From Paraburkholderia sp. BL25I1N1 (GTDB lineage Bacteria; Pseudomonadota; Gammaproteobacteria; Burkholderiales; Burkholderiaceae), in assembly GCF_003002025.1 (NCBI RefSeq), contig NZ_PVZB01000010.1, forward strand, positions 186,001 through 250,000: a stretch of DNA of 64,000 bases, given 5' to 3'. A program made the translations under genes and the position numbers. The notes beneath the pieces were generated by a model, which ran no database searches, was not told where the DNA came from, and saw only the letters and a program-made list of their open reading frames with translations. This document shows, one piece after another, positions 1-9,511 of the stretch (positions are counted from its first letter, which is position 1; each line of letters starts with the position of its first letter).

Positions 1-235
1 ACCGATGGCTCATGAAGCACGCTACCTCCGCACTAGTCAGCGAACGTCCGTAGCGGCGGCGAGCCGCGGCGTCGTCGTAGACGGCAGTCAGTTCGCTATG
101 CGTGAGCAAACGCCCGTCGACCGCGTCCTCGATATGAAACTCGACGCCACGGTCGGACAACAATGCTGCGATCGCGTCCCGGCGTCCCGAGCGAGGCAGA
201 GATATGACGTGAATGGGTGCCAGACTTTCCATCAT
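1..235 (-). CDS. Glycosyltransferase family 25 protein, N-terminal fragment
   Basis: The minus strand is open from an ATG at 235 to the window edge, giving about 78 residues; the C-terminus lies outside. The start reads MMESLAPIHVISLPRSGRR, and further on come a DAVDG motif and a CFMSH motif. This spacing is typical of the LPS/GT25 glycosyltransferase family (N-terminal VISL..S..R, then DAVDG, then C-x-SH). The first ATG overlaps the flippase stop in an ATGA, so the two genes are translationally coupled. It would add a sugar, classically galactose, to a surface polysaccharide; the sugar here cannot be read from the fragment. Family assignment is good; whether the gene is intact cannot be known. 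Confidence 0.8.
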   Translation of the reverse strand, partial: MMESLAPIHVISLPRSGRRDAIAALLSDRGVEFHIEDAVDGRLLTHSELTAVYDDAAARRRYGRSLTSAEVACFMSHR

Positions 236-1533
236 CGATTCAACAATTGCGTAAAGTGGTGGCGCAAAGCCGGCTTGCTCAAGATCATCGACACGTAGAC
301 GACTAGCAACACCGCTTCCGCGACAAGCAGCGATATCGCCGCCCCCTGGGCGCCGAAGCGCGGCGTCAGAACGATCGCCAACCCGACGTTCAGCACACCT
401 GCTGCCAGCATCAACAGCGACCGGATACGAGCGTTGCCGAACGGCACGAGTACTTGTAATCCGAGGAAATAAGCCAGATTGCCGAAGACGGTCGCAAGGC
501 AAAGCGTATTCAGGAGCGACGCGGCACCTGCGTAACCACCGCCCAATATCAACGTAGTGAGCGGTGCCGAAACGCGGCCGACAAAGGCCAGTCCGGCAAG
601 TGTGGCCAACACGGTGGCGAGCGCGCCGAACACCGTCAGCCGGGCGGCGGACTTGGGCCGTGCACTGAACAACGAAGTGATACGCGGGTAGCAAACCGTA
701 TTGATTTGAGCGGGCACCATGTTGGCCACCGTTTTGAGCTTGTCGGCGGCCGTATAGATGCCCACCTGATAGGGCGTCGTCATTGAAGCGAGGATGACCG
801 CGTTCGTCACGCCGAAAAGACTCACAGACGCCGACGAAACGAACATGTCGGCACTTTCTCTGATGCGCTGCATGACCGAGCGCACCGAAACGGAAGGGCG
901 TCGCAACGCGCCGAGGCGCCGTGCGGCAACCAGCGAGAAGACGCCAGTGAAAACCGCCGCCCCTGCCTGAATTCCGGCTGCGAAAGCGACATCGTCACTG
1001 TGACGCACGAAGACAAATGTCAGCGGTAAAGCCGCAAAGCGGCCAGCCAATGCTACTGTCGCAAAGACTGAGAAACGCTCCAGCCCTTGCAATAGCCAGT
1101 TCAATGTAAAGACATTGCCGATGACCATCGGCCAGGCCGCGAGTACCACAGGAAACACCGAAGCCAGCTTGCGATCGAAGTGCGCAACAACCAGCAGCAC
1201 GGCAAACGCGATCACACACAGACACGCTTTCGCGGCCATCGTCGACCATACGAGTTCGTTCAGCGCCTCCGGATGCCCCCGGCGCTCGACCACCGCTTTG
1301 GGACCGCTGAGAAAAAATCCCCATTCGGTCACGAGCATGCCGTATGTGGCAATCGCCGTCGCATAGCCGAGCATGCCAAAATGCGCCGCCCCAAGCACCC
1401 GCGTCAGATAGGGAAAGGACACAAGCGGCACGAGATAGTTACCGATCTGCCAGACCATCATCGCCACGAAGTTCGTGCCGATGCGCGGCGCCTTCGGCAT
1501 CGGCACGCTGCCCGTAGCACCCCGATCACTCAC
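232..1533 (-). CDS. Wzx-type polysaccharide flippase (MATE/MOP superfamily)
   Basis: About 433 residues with a long series of hydrophobic segments and few charges between them, matching oligosaccharide flippases of the polysaccharide biosynthesis (Wzx) family. The N-terminus carries the usual amphipathic stretch and a LVSFPYLTRVLG segment that is a hallmark of the family. It should flip undecaprenyl-linked repeat units across the inner membrane. Three starts are possible: GTG 1575 (a GTGA overlap with wecC), GTG 1533, and ATG 1500. I chose 1533 because only it has a clear GGAG six bases upstream. The 3' end overlaps the GT25 gene by ATGA. No Wzy polymerase is visible in the window, so one may lie beyond position 1. 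Confidence 0.85.
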   Translation of the reverse strand: MSDRGATGSVPMPKAPRIGTNFVAMMVWQIGNYLVPLVSFPYLTRVLGAAHFGMLGYATAIATYGMLVTEWGFFLSGPKAVVERRGHPEALNELVWSTMAAKACLCVIAFAVLLVVAHFDRKLASVFPVVLAAWPMVIGNVFTLNWLLQGLERFSVFATVALAGRFAALPLTFVFVRHSDDVAFAAGIQAGAAVFTGVFSLVAARRLGALRRPSVSVRSVMQRIRESADMFVSSASVSLFGVTNAVILASMTTPYQVGIYTAADKLKTVANMVPAQINTVCYPRITSLFSARPKSAARLTVFGALATVLATLAGLAFVGRVSAPLTTLILGGGYAGAASLLNTLCLATVFGNLAYFLGLQVLVPFGNARIRSLLMLAAGVLNVGLAIVLTPRFGAQGAAISLLVAEAVLLVVYVSMILSKPALRHHFTQLLNR

Positions 1534-1571
1534 GTAAGGCTCCAATGGGGGCCAACGAGCGGCGCGCGCGA

Positions 1572-2816
1572 TCACGCATGCGCCAGCACCCCACGCGTGT
1601 CGATCACCACCTTCGCCTGAAAGCGGACGGGATCCACACGTCGAAACTGCGCATGGTCCACCAGAATGACAATAATGTCCGCCTCCAGCAGCGCTTCGTT
1701 CAATTCACAGAGGCGAACCTTGCCATCGAGCAATGCCGGCAACGTTCTCACGTTCGGTTCGACGACGACCACCTGGCCTGCGAACCGCTCCGCTAGTTCG
1801 TCGGCGATTTCGACGGCCGGGCTTTCGCGCAGATCGTCAATATTCGCTTTGAATGCCAACCCGAGACACGCAATCACCGGATCCTTGAAGCGCCGCGCCG
1901 CGCGTTCCACGCGCTCGATCACATAGCCCGGCTTTGCGTCATTGACCGTTCTCGCGGTGCGGATCAGGCGCGCCTCGTCCGGGGCAGAGTCCACGATGAA
2001 CCACGGATCGACGGCGATGCAATGCCCCCCCACTCCCGGCCCCGGCTGCAGGATGCTCACTCGCGGATGGCGGTTCGCAAGACGGATCAACTCCCATACG
2101 TTGATATCGAGCTTGTCGCAGATGATCGAAAGTTCGTTCGCAAAGGCAATGTTGACGTCACGGAATGAGTTCTCCGTCAGCTTGCACATCTCGGCTGTGC
2201 GGGCATCCGTCAGGATACAGTCGCCTTGCACGAAGCTTTGATAGAGCTCACGCGCCAGTTCGCTACAGCGCGGCGTCATGCCGCCGATTACGCGGTCGTT
2301 CTCGACCAGCTCGCGAATCACGTGACCAGGCAGCACGCGTTCAGGACAATGAGCGATGCGGATGTCCGACTGCTCGCCCGCCTCTTGCGGGAAAGAGAGA
2401 TCGGGACGGAGCTGTGCCATCCACGCCGCCATCTGCTCAGTTGTGCCAACCGGTGAAGTCGATTCGAGGACGACAAGGTCGCCCTTCTTGAGCACCGGCG
2501 CGATCGCCTGACTCGCTGCTTCGATAAAGCGGAGGTCCGGCTTGTAGCCGTCGGAGAAAGGCGTCGGCACAGCGATCAGAAACGCGTCCGCAGGCTCCGG
2601 CGTGATTGTCGCGCGCAGATAGCCTTGCGTGACTGCCGCGTGCACCAGCATATCGAGCTCAGGCTCGACAATATGAATGGCGCCACGGTTGATGGTGTCG
2701 ACGGCATGCTGACTGACGTCCACGCCGATGACACGTTTGCGGCGTGCCGCAAACACGGCTGCAGTAGGAAGCCCAATGTAGCCGAGGCCGACCACCGAAA
2801 CAGTTTCAAAATCCAT
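1572..2816 (-). CDS. wecC: UDP-N-acetyl-D-mannosamine dehydrogenase
   Basis: 414 residues from ATG 2816. It is a nucleotide-sugar dehydrogenase of the UDP-Glc/GDP-Man family: an N-terminal Rossmann motif VVGLGYIGLP, a central ESTSPVGTT segment, the catalytic-cysteine region GPGVGGHCIAVDP, and a C-terminal UDP-binding half. The GGHCIAVDPWF signature and the adjoining epimerase point to the WecC/ManNAc-dehydrogenase subfamily rather than UDP-glucose dehydrogenase. It oxidises UDP-ManNAc to UDP-ManNAcA with two NAD+. The frame stays open upstream to 2927, but that part overlaps the end of wecB and has no homology, so I start at MDFETVSV. Together with wecB it implies ManNAcA in the polysaccharide. 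Confidence 0.9.
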   Translation of the reverse strand: MDFETVSVVGLGYIGLPTAAVFAARRKRVIGVDVSQHAVDTINRGAIHIVEPELDMLVHAAVTQGYLRATITPEPADAFLIAVPTPFSDGYKPDLRFIEAASQAIAPVLKKGDLVVLESTSPVGTTEQMAAWMAQLRPDLSFPQEAGEQSDIRIAHCPERVLPGHVIRELVENDRVIGGMTPRCSELARELYQSFVQGDCILTDARTAEMCKLTENSFRDVNIAFANELSIICDKLDINVWELIRLANRHPRVSILQPGPGVGGHCIAVDPWFIVDSAPDEARLIRTARTVNDAKPGYVIERVERAARRFKDPVIACLGLAFKANIDDLRESPAVEIADELAERFAGQVVVVEPNVRTLPALLDGKVRLCELNEALLEADIIVILVDHAQFRRVDPVRFQAKVVIDTRGVLAHA

Positions 2817-2850
2817 TTCTTTTCTATATCCGTAAGCAGGGTATGTTCGC

Positions 2851-3999
2851 TCAGACCGCCAGAGCCGGACCGAAACGTTTTTCAAGTAGCGCGCTCTCAA
2901 TGCGAGCGCAGGCATGGCCATCGCCATAGGGGTTGCCGCGCACGCTCATCGCCTGGTAGACGGTTTCGTCGCACAGCAGCTGCGATACGGTCTGGATGAT
3001 TCTCTGCACGTCGGTGCCGACCAGTTTCACTACGCCCGCGTCGACGGCCTCCTGACGCTCAGTGGTTTCGCGCATCACCAGCACCGGCTTGCCGAGCGAA
3101 GGTGCCTCTTCCTGAATCCCACCGGAGTCGGTCAGGATCAGATAGGCACGGTCCATCAGACAAACGAACGGCAGATAGTCGAGCGGCTCGATCAGATGAA
3201 CATTGGCAATGCCGCGGAGAATCCGGTTCACCGGCTCGCGCACGTCCGGGTTAAGGTGAACCGGGTACACGATGTCTACGTCGGGATACGAATTCGCGAT
3301 CCGAGCCAGCGCCGTGCAGATACGCTCGAACCCGCCGCCGAAACTCTCCCGCCGGTGTCCTGTCACCAGAATCAGGCGCCGCCCCGGCGTCAGCAACGGG
3401 AGATGCCGCTGCGCTTCGTCGCGTAGCCGCGTATCGCTTGCCAGTTGCTGCCGCACATGCAGGAGCGCGTCAATCACCGTATTGCCCGTCACCACGATGC
3501 GTTCGTCCGGCACGTTCTCCGCGAGCAGATTCTGTCGGGCGCGCTCGGTCGGCGCGAAGTGCATCGCGGCAAGCACGCTGGTCAGCCGACGATTCGCCTC
3601 TTCCGGCCACGGCGACAGAAGCTCACCCGTTCGCAGGCCCGCTTCCACATGGCCGACGGGCACGCGCTGGTAAAACGCCGCGAGGCTGGCGGAGAAGGTT
3701 GTCGACGTATCGCCATGCACCAGCATCAGGTCCGGGCGGCAGTCCTTCAGCACATCCCGCATGCCGAGCAGGATGGAACTCGTTACGTCATAGAGATCCT
3801 GATTCCGCTTCATCACATTCAAGTCGAAATGAGGACGGATCTGGAACAGGTTCAATACCTGATCGAGCATCTCGCGATGCTGGCCGGTTACGCAGACGAA
3901 ACAGTCAATTCCCTCGGCGTTCTTGAGTTGCCTCACGAGAGGCGCCATCTTGATGGCCTCAGGACGGGTTCCGAAGGTAAGCAGAATCCTCTTTTTCAT
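2851..3999 (-). CDS. wecB: UDP-N-acetylglucosamine 2-epimerase (non-hydrolysing)
   Basis: 382 residues from ATG 3999, close to the usual 370-380. The start MKKRILLTFGTRPEAIKMAP is the classic signature of non-hydrolysing UDP-GlcNAc 2-epimerases. Further in are a VTGQHREML segment, a VHGDTSTT segment, a VTGHRRESFG segment and a DSGGIQEEAP segment, all conserved in the family. It interconverts UDP-GlcNAc and UDP-ManNAc, feeding WecC directly downstream (35-base gap). The open frame extends upstream to 4140 into the kinase gene, but the family start is clearly the Met at 3999. It is part of the minus-strand EPS operon. Confidence 0.93.
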   Translation of the reverse strand: MKKRILLTFGTRPEAIKMAPLVRQLKNAEGIDCFVCVTGQHREMLDQVLNLFQIRPHFDLNVMKRNQDLYDVTSSILLGMRDVLKDCRPDLMLVHGDTSTTFSASLAAFYQRVPVGHVEAGLRTGELLSPWPEEANRRLTSVLAAMHFAPTERARQNLLAENVPDERIVVTGNTVIDALLHVRQQLASDTRLRDEAQRHLPLLTPGRRLILVTGHRRESFGGGFERICTALARIANSYPDVDIVYPVHLNPDVREPVNRILRGIANVHLIEPLDYLPFVCLMDRAYLILTDSGGIQEEAPSLGKPVLVMRETTERQEAVDAGVVKLVGTDVQRIIQTVSQLLCDETVYQAMSVRGNPYGDGHACARIESALLEKRFGPALAV

Positions 4000-4093
4000 T
4001 AGCGAGTGGTTTGCTGATCGCGCACCCGAAAGCGCCGCGATACGACTATCGTGGAAGACGACGCGTGGCGCCGTGACTAAATGCTGCAATCCG

Positions 4094-6304
4094 TCATGCG
4101 GATTTTTCGGCCCCGTATTCGGAGAACGCGCCGTACGCACTGGCCCGCTGCGGAACGTCGTTCAGCAGAACGCCGTCGACGGTATGGCCGCCGTTACTCA
4201 GTTGACGCACGCTCTCCTGGAGCTCGGCCGCGGAGTGGCGTCCGTGACGAACGACGAGCAACGTCAGGCCCGCGTGCTTGCCGATCAGTACCGGGTCGGT
4301 CACGGCCAATACCGGCGGCGAATCAACGATGACCACGTCGTACTGTTTGCTAAACTGTGCTAACAATTTTCCGAATGCCTCGCTCATTAGCATTTCGGCC
4401 GGACTCGACGCAACGCTGCCACTCATTAGTACGTCGAGGTTGGGCAGGACCTGGTAGTGCACCGCGCTTGACGGCTCGACTCCGCCGATCACGTCTGACA
4501 AGCCGGGTTTGCTCGGGAGCGAAAAGTATCTGTGCACGTCACCTCGGCGCATGTCCGAGTCGACTAACAACACGCGTTTGCCGCCAGCCGATAGCACCGC
4601 TGCCAGATTCACCGAGAGAAACGACTTGCCGACGTCGGGCCTTGGCCCCGTCAACATCACGATGTTGTTGTGCGAATTGAGCAAGCCGAACTGCAACGCC
4701 GTTCTCAAGCTACGGATGCCTTCCACTGCCACGTCATCGGGTTGCGCCGCCGCGAGCACGTTCAATTCCGACCCGCCGCCGCGAGCCGACTGATGCAACG
4801 TCCGCTGCCGCGCGCTTCGAGACACGATCGCGTACACCGGCACGCCGACCGCGCCTTCGATTTCCGACGGCGTCTCGAGTCCGCGATTCAAAGTACTACG
4901 CACGAATGCGATAGCGCATCCGAGCAGCACACCGATCAGGCCTGACAGCGCGATCACCAGCGCTTTCTTCGGTTTGACCGGTTTTTCGGCCACCTCTGCG
5001 TAGTCGACCGTGTGGACGTTGCCGAGTTGGCCCGCCTTCAGCACACGCAACTGCTGCGTGCTATCCAGCAGCTTGGTGTACAGGTCGGTGTCGACCCGCA
5101 CGTCGCGCATGAGGCGCAGCGCCTGTTGCTGCGTGCTCGGCAAAGCCGCGACTTTCTGGTTGAACGAGCGTTGTTGTTCCTGCAATTCACCGATCTGGGC
5201 GTCGATCGCCTGCACGGATGGATGTTCCGCCGTGTAACGCTGTGCGAGCGCGGAGCGCTGCTGCTGCAACTCGACCAGTTTGGTTTTGCTATCGACGATT
5301 GATTGCAGCAGAAGCTTGCCCTCTGCTTCCAGATCAACAGTGCCGTTCTGCGCGCGGAACGCGTTATATTTGGCTTCGGCCTCGTCGAGATCCGCGCGCA
5401 GTTGGGGAAGCTGGTCGGCGAGGAACTGCAGCATCTGCTGTGCTTGCGCGGACTTCCGGTCTACATTTCGCTGAACATAAATGCTCGCCACGCGATTCAC
5501 GGTAGCGGCGATCCTTGCAGCATCCCCGCCTTCGAGCGAGACGGCGACAATGCCCGACTGTTTGGCCTTTTCGCTAATGTCGAGTGCGGTCCGCAGATCC
5601 GCTGTCGTCAGTTGCGTCGAGGCCCTCGCCAGATTGAACGACGTGCCAGCGCGCGCGACCATGTGGTCCACTCTCAACTGCACCGGCCCGAACCGTGTGA
5701 CGCCCTGCTCCGCGATGCCCACGCGGCCGCGTAGCACCGTATGGCCATCCGCATCGCGCAGTTCGAACGTCTGATCCGCGCCGACCATCAATTTGAAACG
5801 CTGATCGTAGAGCGCAGCTGGGACGTCGAATTGGGTCACGCCCAAAGCCTCTCCGCCCCAGGCGAAACTGCTCATTCCGAGGAAGGGACTCGCCGGACTG
5901 CCAGCGGGAGCCTGCCGTGCGATCAGCGCGCCGATCAGCGGAAATCGGTGCGGCGTGGCGTTGACATCGAGATGCAAACTCCGAACAGTTTCTTCGACCA
6001 CCATTCGCGAACGGATCAGTTCGATTTCCGCGTCGGTCGAGGCCTTGCTCTGGAACAGAGACGCGAGGTCGCCTAGCTTGTCGTTGAGCGTATCGCTTCC
6101 GGGGTCGCTGTCGACCTGAATCATTACATCGGCTTTGTACAGAGGCGTGCCGAAAAATGCATAGGTAATGCCGAGGAACAGCATTGCCGCCGTGGTCAAC
6201 ACGATCAAGAGCCGATTCTCGCTCAGCAATGCGAAAACTTCGGATAGCGTGATTTCCTTTTCGCCCAGCGCGTCGGCCGAGCGTTCCCGATCAAGTAATT
6301 TCAT
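4094..6304 (-). CDS. Polysaccharide co-polymerase / BY-family tyrosine autokinase (Wzc/EpsB-like)
   Basis: 736 residues in the Wzc layout: an N-terminal cytoplasmic tail, a first membrane segment near residues 32-52, a long periplasmic Wzz region with coiled coil around residues 280-400, a second membrane segment near 430-455, and a cytoplasmic kinase domain. The kinase carries Walker A (GPRPDVGKS, about residues 553-561), Walker A' (VLLVDSDMRRGD, about 579-590) and Walker B (VIVDSPP, about 658-664). The C-terminal tyrosine cluster is short, with Tyr at about 724 and 730. It controls polymer length and export by cycles of autophosphorylation. Its cognate phosphatase sits three bases upstream but is frameshifted here. 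Confidence 0.93.
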   Translation of the reverse strand: MKLLDRERSADALGEKEITLSEVFALLSENRLLIVLTTAAMLFLGITYAFFGTPLYKADVMIQVDSDPGSDTLNDKLGDLASLFQSKASTDAEIELIRSRMVVEETVRSLHLDVNATPHRFPLIGALIARQAPAGSPASPFLGMSSFAWGGEALGVTQFDVPAALYDQRFKLMVGADQTFELRDADGHTVLRGRVGIAEQGVTRFGPVQLRVDHMVARAGTSFNLARASTQLTTADLRTALDISEKAKQSGIVAVSLEGGDAARIAATVNRVASIYVQRNVDRKSAQAQQMLQFLADQLPQLRADLDEAEAKYNAFRAQNGTVDLEAEGKLLLQSIVDSKTKLVELQQQRSALAQRYTAEHPSVQAIDAQIGELQEQQRSFNQKVAALPSTQQQALRLMRDVRVDTDLYTKLLDSTQQLRVLKAGQLGNVHTVDYAEVAEKPVKPKKALVIALSGLIGVLLGCAIAFVRSTLNRGLETPSEIEGAVGVPVYAIVSRSARQRTLHQSARGGGSELNVLAAAQPDDVAVEGIRSLRTALQFGLLNSHNNIVMLTGPRPDVGKSFLSVNLAAVLSAGGKRVLLVDSDMRRGDVHRYFSLPSKPGLSDVIGGVEPSSAVHYQVLPNLDVLMSGSVASSPAEMLMSEAFGKLLAQFSKQYDVVIVDSPPVLAVTDPVLIGKHAGLTLLVVRHGRHSAAELQESVRQLSNGGHTVDGVLLNDVPQRASAYGAFSEYGAEKSA

Positions 6305-6307
6305 GAT

Positions 6308-6744
6308 TTAGTGCGTCAGCCTGATAATGTCGTCGCACCATTTCAAAACGCTGTGCTCGATTTGCGCGAAGGCCAGTTCAAAAATGACACGATGCCGTTG
6401 ATAGGGATCCACAATATCGAGCTGCTCGTGTTCGCCCAGACGAAAGACCTTTCCCCTTGCAGAGGGAAAGCGATCGAGAATCAACGTGCGCTGGGAATTC
6501 GTCATGGCCAGCACGACATCTGCCGCGCGCACGTGCTCGTTGCTAAGCGCCTCGGCTACATGACCACTGATGTCCACGCCGTGCTGGCATGCAACCTGAA
6601 CCGCGAGTGGATCCGCGTGCCTGCCAACGAGGCTCGCGTACCCGCGGAACTCACTGAGACAGCAGGCAGCGCCCGTTCAAGAATGGCCCGCGCAACCGGA
6701 CTGCGGCAAACGTTCCCCTCACACACCATCAAAACCCCGGTCAT
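6308..6744 (-). pseudogene. Low-molecular-weight protein tyrosine phosphatase (Wzb/EpsP-like), disrupted by a one-base frameshift
   Basis: Reading from ATG 6744, the first frame gives the LMW-PTP start with the active-site loop C8-EGNVC-R14-S and then SAGTRASL, after which homology stops and the frame ends at a TAG about 6556. In the next frame, from about 6632 downward, homology resumes with VGRHADPLAVQVACQHGVD and continues through the catalytic-acid motif DPYQ to a stop at 6308. The two halves together need exactly one extra base near 6628-6638, and the repaired product would be about 145 residues, the normal family length. It overlaps the export gene by ATGA and is followed three bases later by the kinase. 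It is either a real inactivation or a sequencing or assembly error; the sequence cannot tell. Confidence 0.85.
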
Positions 6745-7943
6745 TTCGCAATGACTCCCGCCGTCAGACCCGTGTTAATTAACGGCATCAACAGACTCAA
6801 CACGCGATTGAAACGAACAAGACCGCTACCATCCACGTACACCACGTCCTTCGGTTGCAATTCGAAATCCTTCGCAAGCAGCATCGCGACCGGCGAATGC
6901 GCGTCGAGGTGAAACACCTGCGGCGTGCCGGTCAGTGAACTGCGGATCACGAACATCTGGGCGGCATCGGCGGTCGAAGCGTTCACACTGCCGGCCTGCG
7001 AAAGTGCATCGGCCAATGTCATGCGACCCGTTCGGCGAGGAATCGCCGAAACCGGTTTGTTGACTTCGCCCATCACATACACATCGTTCTCATCGCGCGA
7101 AACGACACGCAGCAGATCACCCGCCTGTAGAAAGAGGCGCGACGGGCTCAATCCCTGAGCGAGCATTTGCGTCAGATTCACGCGATACGACCGATCACCA
7201 CGCACCAGAAGGAGCTCGCTCTGATCGGCCGCCTCACTGAACCCACCGGCGCGGCTGACAGCTTCGTAAAGCGTCATTGGCACATCGTTCACCGCCAGCA
7301 CGCCCGGGCTATGCACTTCCCCGTCGACGTAAACTTCATGCGCGCGGTAAGAAGCCATTCGCACTGTCACCTGCGGCTTGACGAAGTACCTGGCAAGCGC
7401 ACTGCTTAGCCGCTGTTGAATCTCTTCGGCGCGCAGGCCCGCCACATGCAGCGTGCCCGCATAGGGAAATGTGAGTGCACCGTTCTGGTCGACGACGAAT
7501 CCCGCAAGCGGATCCCCCGGCCTTGCCGACGATTGGGTTTGCGCAGAGCCGAGTGCCGCAGCGAATTCCGGATGATCCCAAACGACAATCTGCAACACGT
7601 CACCGGGACCGACCGTGTAGGCCTGGGGTACGCCAGAGAGCAATTGCGAAACTTCGAGCTGCTGCTGTTTGCGGCTTTGTGCGAGCTGCGAAATCAGCGC
7701 AGCGTCGAGTTCCGTTATCGCGATGTCTGGCGTACCACTCGTTGCACTCGCCTTTTCGCCCGACGCACCAATGCCGGTTTCCCCAGCCGTGCCAGAAGTG
7801 ACATACGTACCCGAGTGATCCTGCGCCTGAGACGTGTCCATCCTCATCCCTGGCGCCACCGAGCACGCACTCGCCAACAAACTTACTGCCGTCATCACCA
7901 CCCCAAGCCTGAAGGCGGGTCTGGCCAAAAATACCGCTAACAT
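6741..7943 (-). CDS. Wza-like outer-membrane polysaccharide export lipoprotein
   Basis: About 400 residues from ATG 7943. A lipoprotein signal is visible: a hydrophobic run ending in the lipobox LASAC, with Cys at about residue 27. The Poly_export/SLBB segment begins with AYTVGPGDVLQIVVWDHPE, the hallmark of Wza-type proteins, followed by two SLBB-like repeats (VYVDGEVHSPGVLAVNDV and VYVMGEVNKPVSAIPRR). The protein forms the outer-membrane channel for exopolysaccharide or capsule. It overlaps the phosphatase start by ATGA. The open frame reaches back to 7991, but I choose the Met that gives a normal signal peptide; the ribosome site is weak for both. Confidence 0.9.
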   Translation of the reverse strand: MLAVFLARPAFRLGVVMTAVSLLASACSVAPGMRMDTSQAQDHSGTYVTSGTAGETGIGASGEKASATSGTPDIAITELDAALISQLAQSRKQQQLEVSQLLSGVPQAYTVGPGDVLQIVVWDHPEFAAALGSAQTQSSARPGDPLAGFVVDQNGALTFPYAGTLHVAGLRAEEIQQRLSSALARYFVKPQVTVRMASYRAHEVYVDGEVHSPGVLAVNDVPMTLYEAVSRAGGFSEAADQSELLLVRGDRSYRVNLTQMLAQGLSPSRLFLQAGDLLRVVSRDENDVYVMGEVNKPVSAIPRRTGRMTLADALSQAGSVNASTADAAQMFVIRSSLTGTPQVFHLDAHSPVAMLLAKDFELQPKDVVYVDGSGLVRFNRVLSLLMPLINTGLTAGVIAK

Positions 7944-8095
7944 CGTGTTCAACCTATTCAAACCAGCGTGCCGAGGCAACGCTCTCGCCACCCAACATCG
8001 GGCAGATGTAATCCATAACTCGTGGCGATCTCTGCCTTTCTATGCAGAGTATTGCCTCACAAAAACTCGCCGGCGCCACATCGCGGAACCGCATT

Positions 8096-9511
8096 TCAAT
8101 ACGCATTCCGATGCCGCAACCCTCTCACCACCGTCGCCAGCACAATCCGCATATCCAACGCAAACGACCAGTTCCGCAAGTAATACAAGTCATGTTCGAC
8201 CCGTGCCTGCATCTTCTCAACCCGATCCGTCTCACCGCGAAAGCCATTCACCTGCGCCCATCCGGTAATACCAGGCTTAATCCGGTAGCGATGGATATAC
8301 CCATCGACAATTCCCCGATACTGATCATCGTGTTCGATCGCATGCGGCCGCGGCCCAACCACCGACATTTCCCCACGCAACACATTCAGAAACTGCGGCA
8401 ACTCATCAAGGCTCGTGCGACGTAAGAACGCGCCGACACGAGTCACCCGTGTGTCTCCTCGCGTGGCCTGCAGAACCACACCTGGCCGCGCCGAGTGCTC
8501 GCGCATCGAACGAAACTTGTAAATGCGAAAGACACGCCCATCCGCACCCTTACGCCGCTGGGTGAACAACACGGGTCCCTTCGAAGTCGCCTTGACGGCA
8601 ACTGCAATCGACAACATCACCGGCAACAAAGCCAGCAGCGCCACACTCGCGAACAACCGGTCGAAAACCGCTTTCTGAACCAGCGCGTACGGTGTCATCG
8701 GCGAGGCCATCAGATTGATCGCCGGCGCGCCGTTCAGATCGACTACGTTTCGATCGAACATCGCAAGACTGCGCACATCAGGAATAAAGCGCAAATTAAC
8801 AAGGTCACCACTGAATTCGTCGAGCACCTTCAGCACGGTGTCTTCTTCGGACATCGGCAGCGCGATCCACACCTCTTCGATCTGTTCACGGCGCACCCAG
8901 TCCGCGAATTCGCGCAGCCGCTCGAACGACGGCAAGCCGTCAAACCCGGACTCACTATCCTGTCGCGTGTTGAACGTGGCAACCGCCCGGAAGCCCGCAT
9001 CCGGTGAACTCATGATGTTGGCGATCACAGCGTCGCGATGCGCGCCGGCGCCCACCACGGCGACCATTCGCAGGTTCCGGCCGCCACGTCTCATCCGACC
9101 GAGTACGGCATGCACCACCCACCGCGAAGCAACCAGCGCCGCAGCGGCGATCACGGTCCAACTCACGCACCAGAGCCGGGACACCGACGCAGCGCGATGA
9201 AGCAGAAACAACATCGCGAGCCCGCAGGCCTGCACCGCGATCCAGCCGAGCACCAGCTTGACGCTCAGCCGCCATTTCGAGCGGCCACGCCATGAGTCAT
9301 ACACGCCGAACCAGGGCAGCAGCAAAACAGCGAACGCAATATCGAGAGCGACGAAGGCGCCTTCGAGAATCGAATACCCTGAGCGAGGCATGAACAGCAG
9401 CGAAGCAAGTGCCGCCGACAACGCGATCAACGTCGCGTCTAGCAGGCGCGCCAGCACGCTTTCCATCTCCGCCAAATCCCGGCCAGCGGTTTTACGAATC
9501 ACCGTGTGCAT
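8096..9511 (-). CDS. Undecaprenyl-phosphate sugar phosphotransferase (WcaJ/EpsE-like initiating transferase)
   Basis: About 471 residues. The N-terminal half holds four to five membrane segments and a CoA-binding-like domain with VVGAGAHRDAV; the C-terminal catalytic half begins with a membrane hairpin and has the polyisoprenyl-phosphate hexose-1-phosphate transferase motifs: KATSKGPVLFTQRRKG, IYKFRSMR, LRRTSLDELPQFLNVLRGEMSVVGPRP, and near the end YRIKPGITGWAQVNGFRG. It transfers a sugar phosphate, usually glucose or galactose, to undecaprenyl phosphate and so starts repeat-unit synthesis. It is the first gene of the EPS operon. Starts at GTG 9547, ATG 9511 and ATG 9466 are possible; none has a strong ribosome site, and 9511 is a compromise. 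Confidence 0.9.
   Translation of the reverse strand: MHTVIRKTAGRDLAEMESVLARLLDATLIALSAALASLLFMPRSGYSILEGAFVALDIAFAVLLLPWFGVYDSWRGRSKWRLSVKLVLGWIAVQACGLAMLFLLHRAASVSRLWCVSWTVIAAAALVASRWVVHAVLGRMRRGGRNLRMVAVVGAGAHRDAVIANIMSSPDAGFRAVATFNTRQDSESGFDGLPSFERLREFADWVRREQIEEVWIALPMSEEDTVLKVLDEFSGDLVNLRFIPDVRSLAMFDRNVVDLNGAPAINLMASPMTPYALVQKAVFDRLFASVALLALLPVMLSIAVAVKATSKGPVLFTQRRKGADGRVFRIYKFRSMREHSARPGVVLQATRGDTRVTRVGAFLRRTSLDELPQFLNVLRGEMSVVGPRPHAIEHDDQYRGIVDGYIHRYRIKPGITGWAQVNGFRGETDRVEKMQARVEHDLYYLRNWSFALDMRIVLATVVRGLRHRNAY

Noticed and set aside
1534..1575. GTG at 1575 as flippase start (GTGA overlap with wecC)
   Set aside because: Possible, but the GTG at 1533 has a clear GGAG and gives the usual N-terminal length; recorded as an alternative only.
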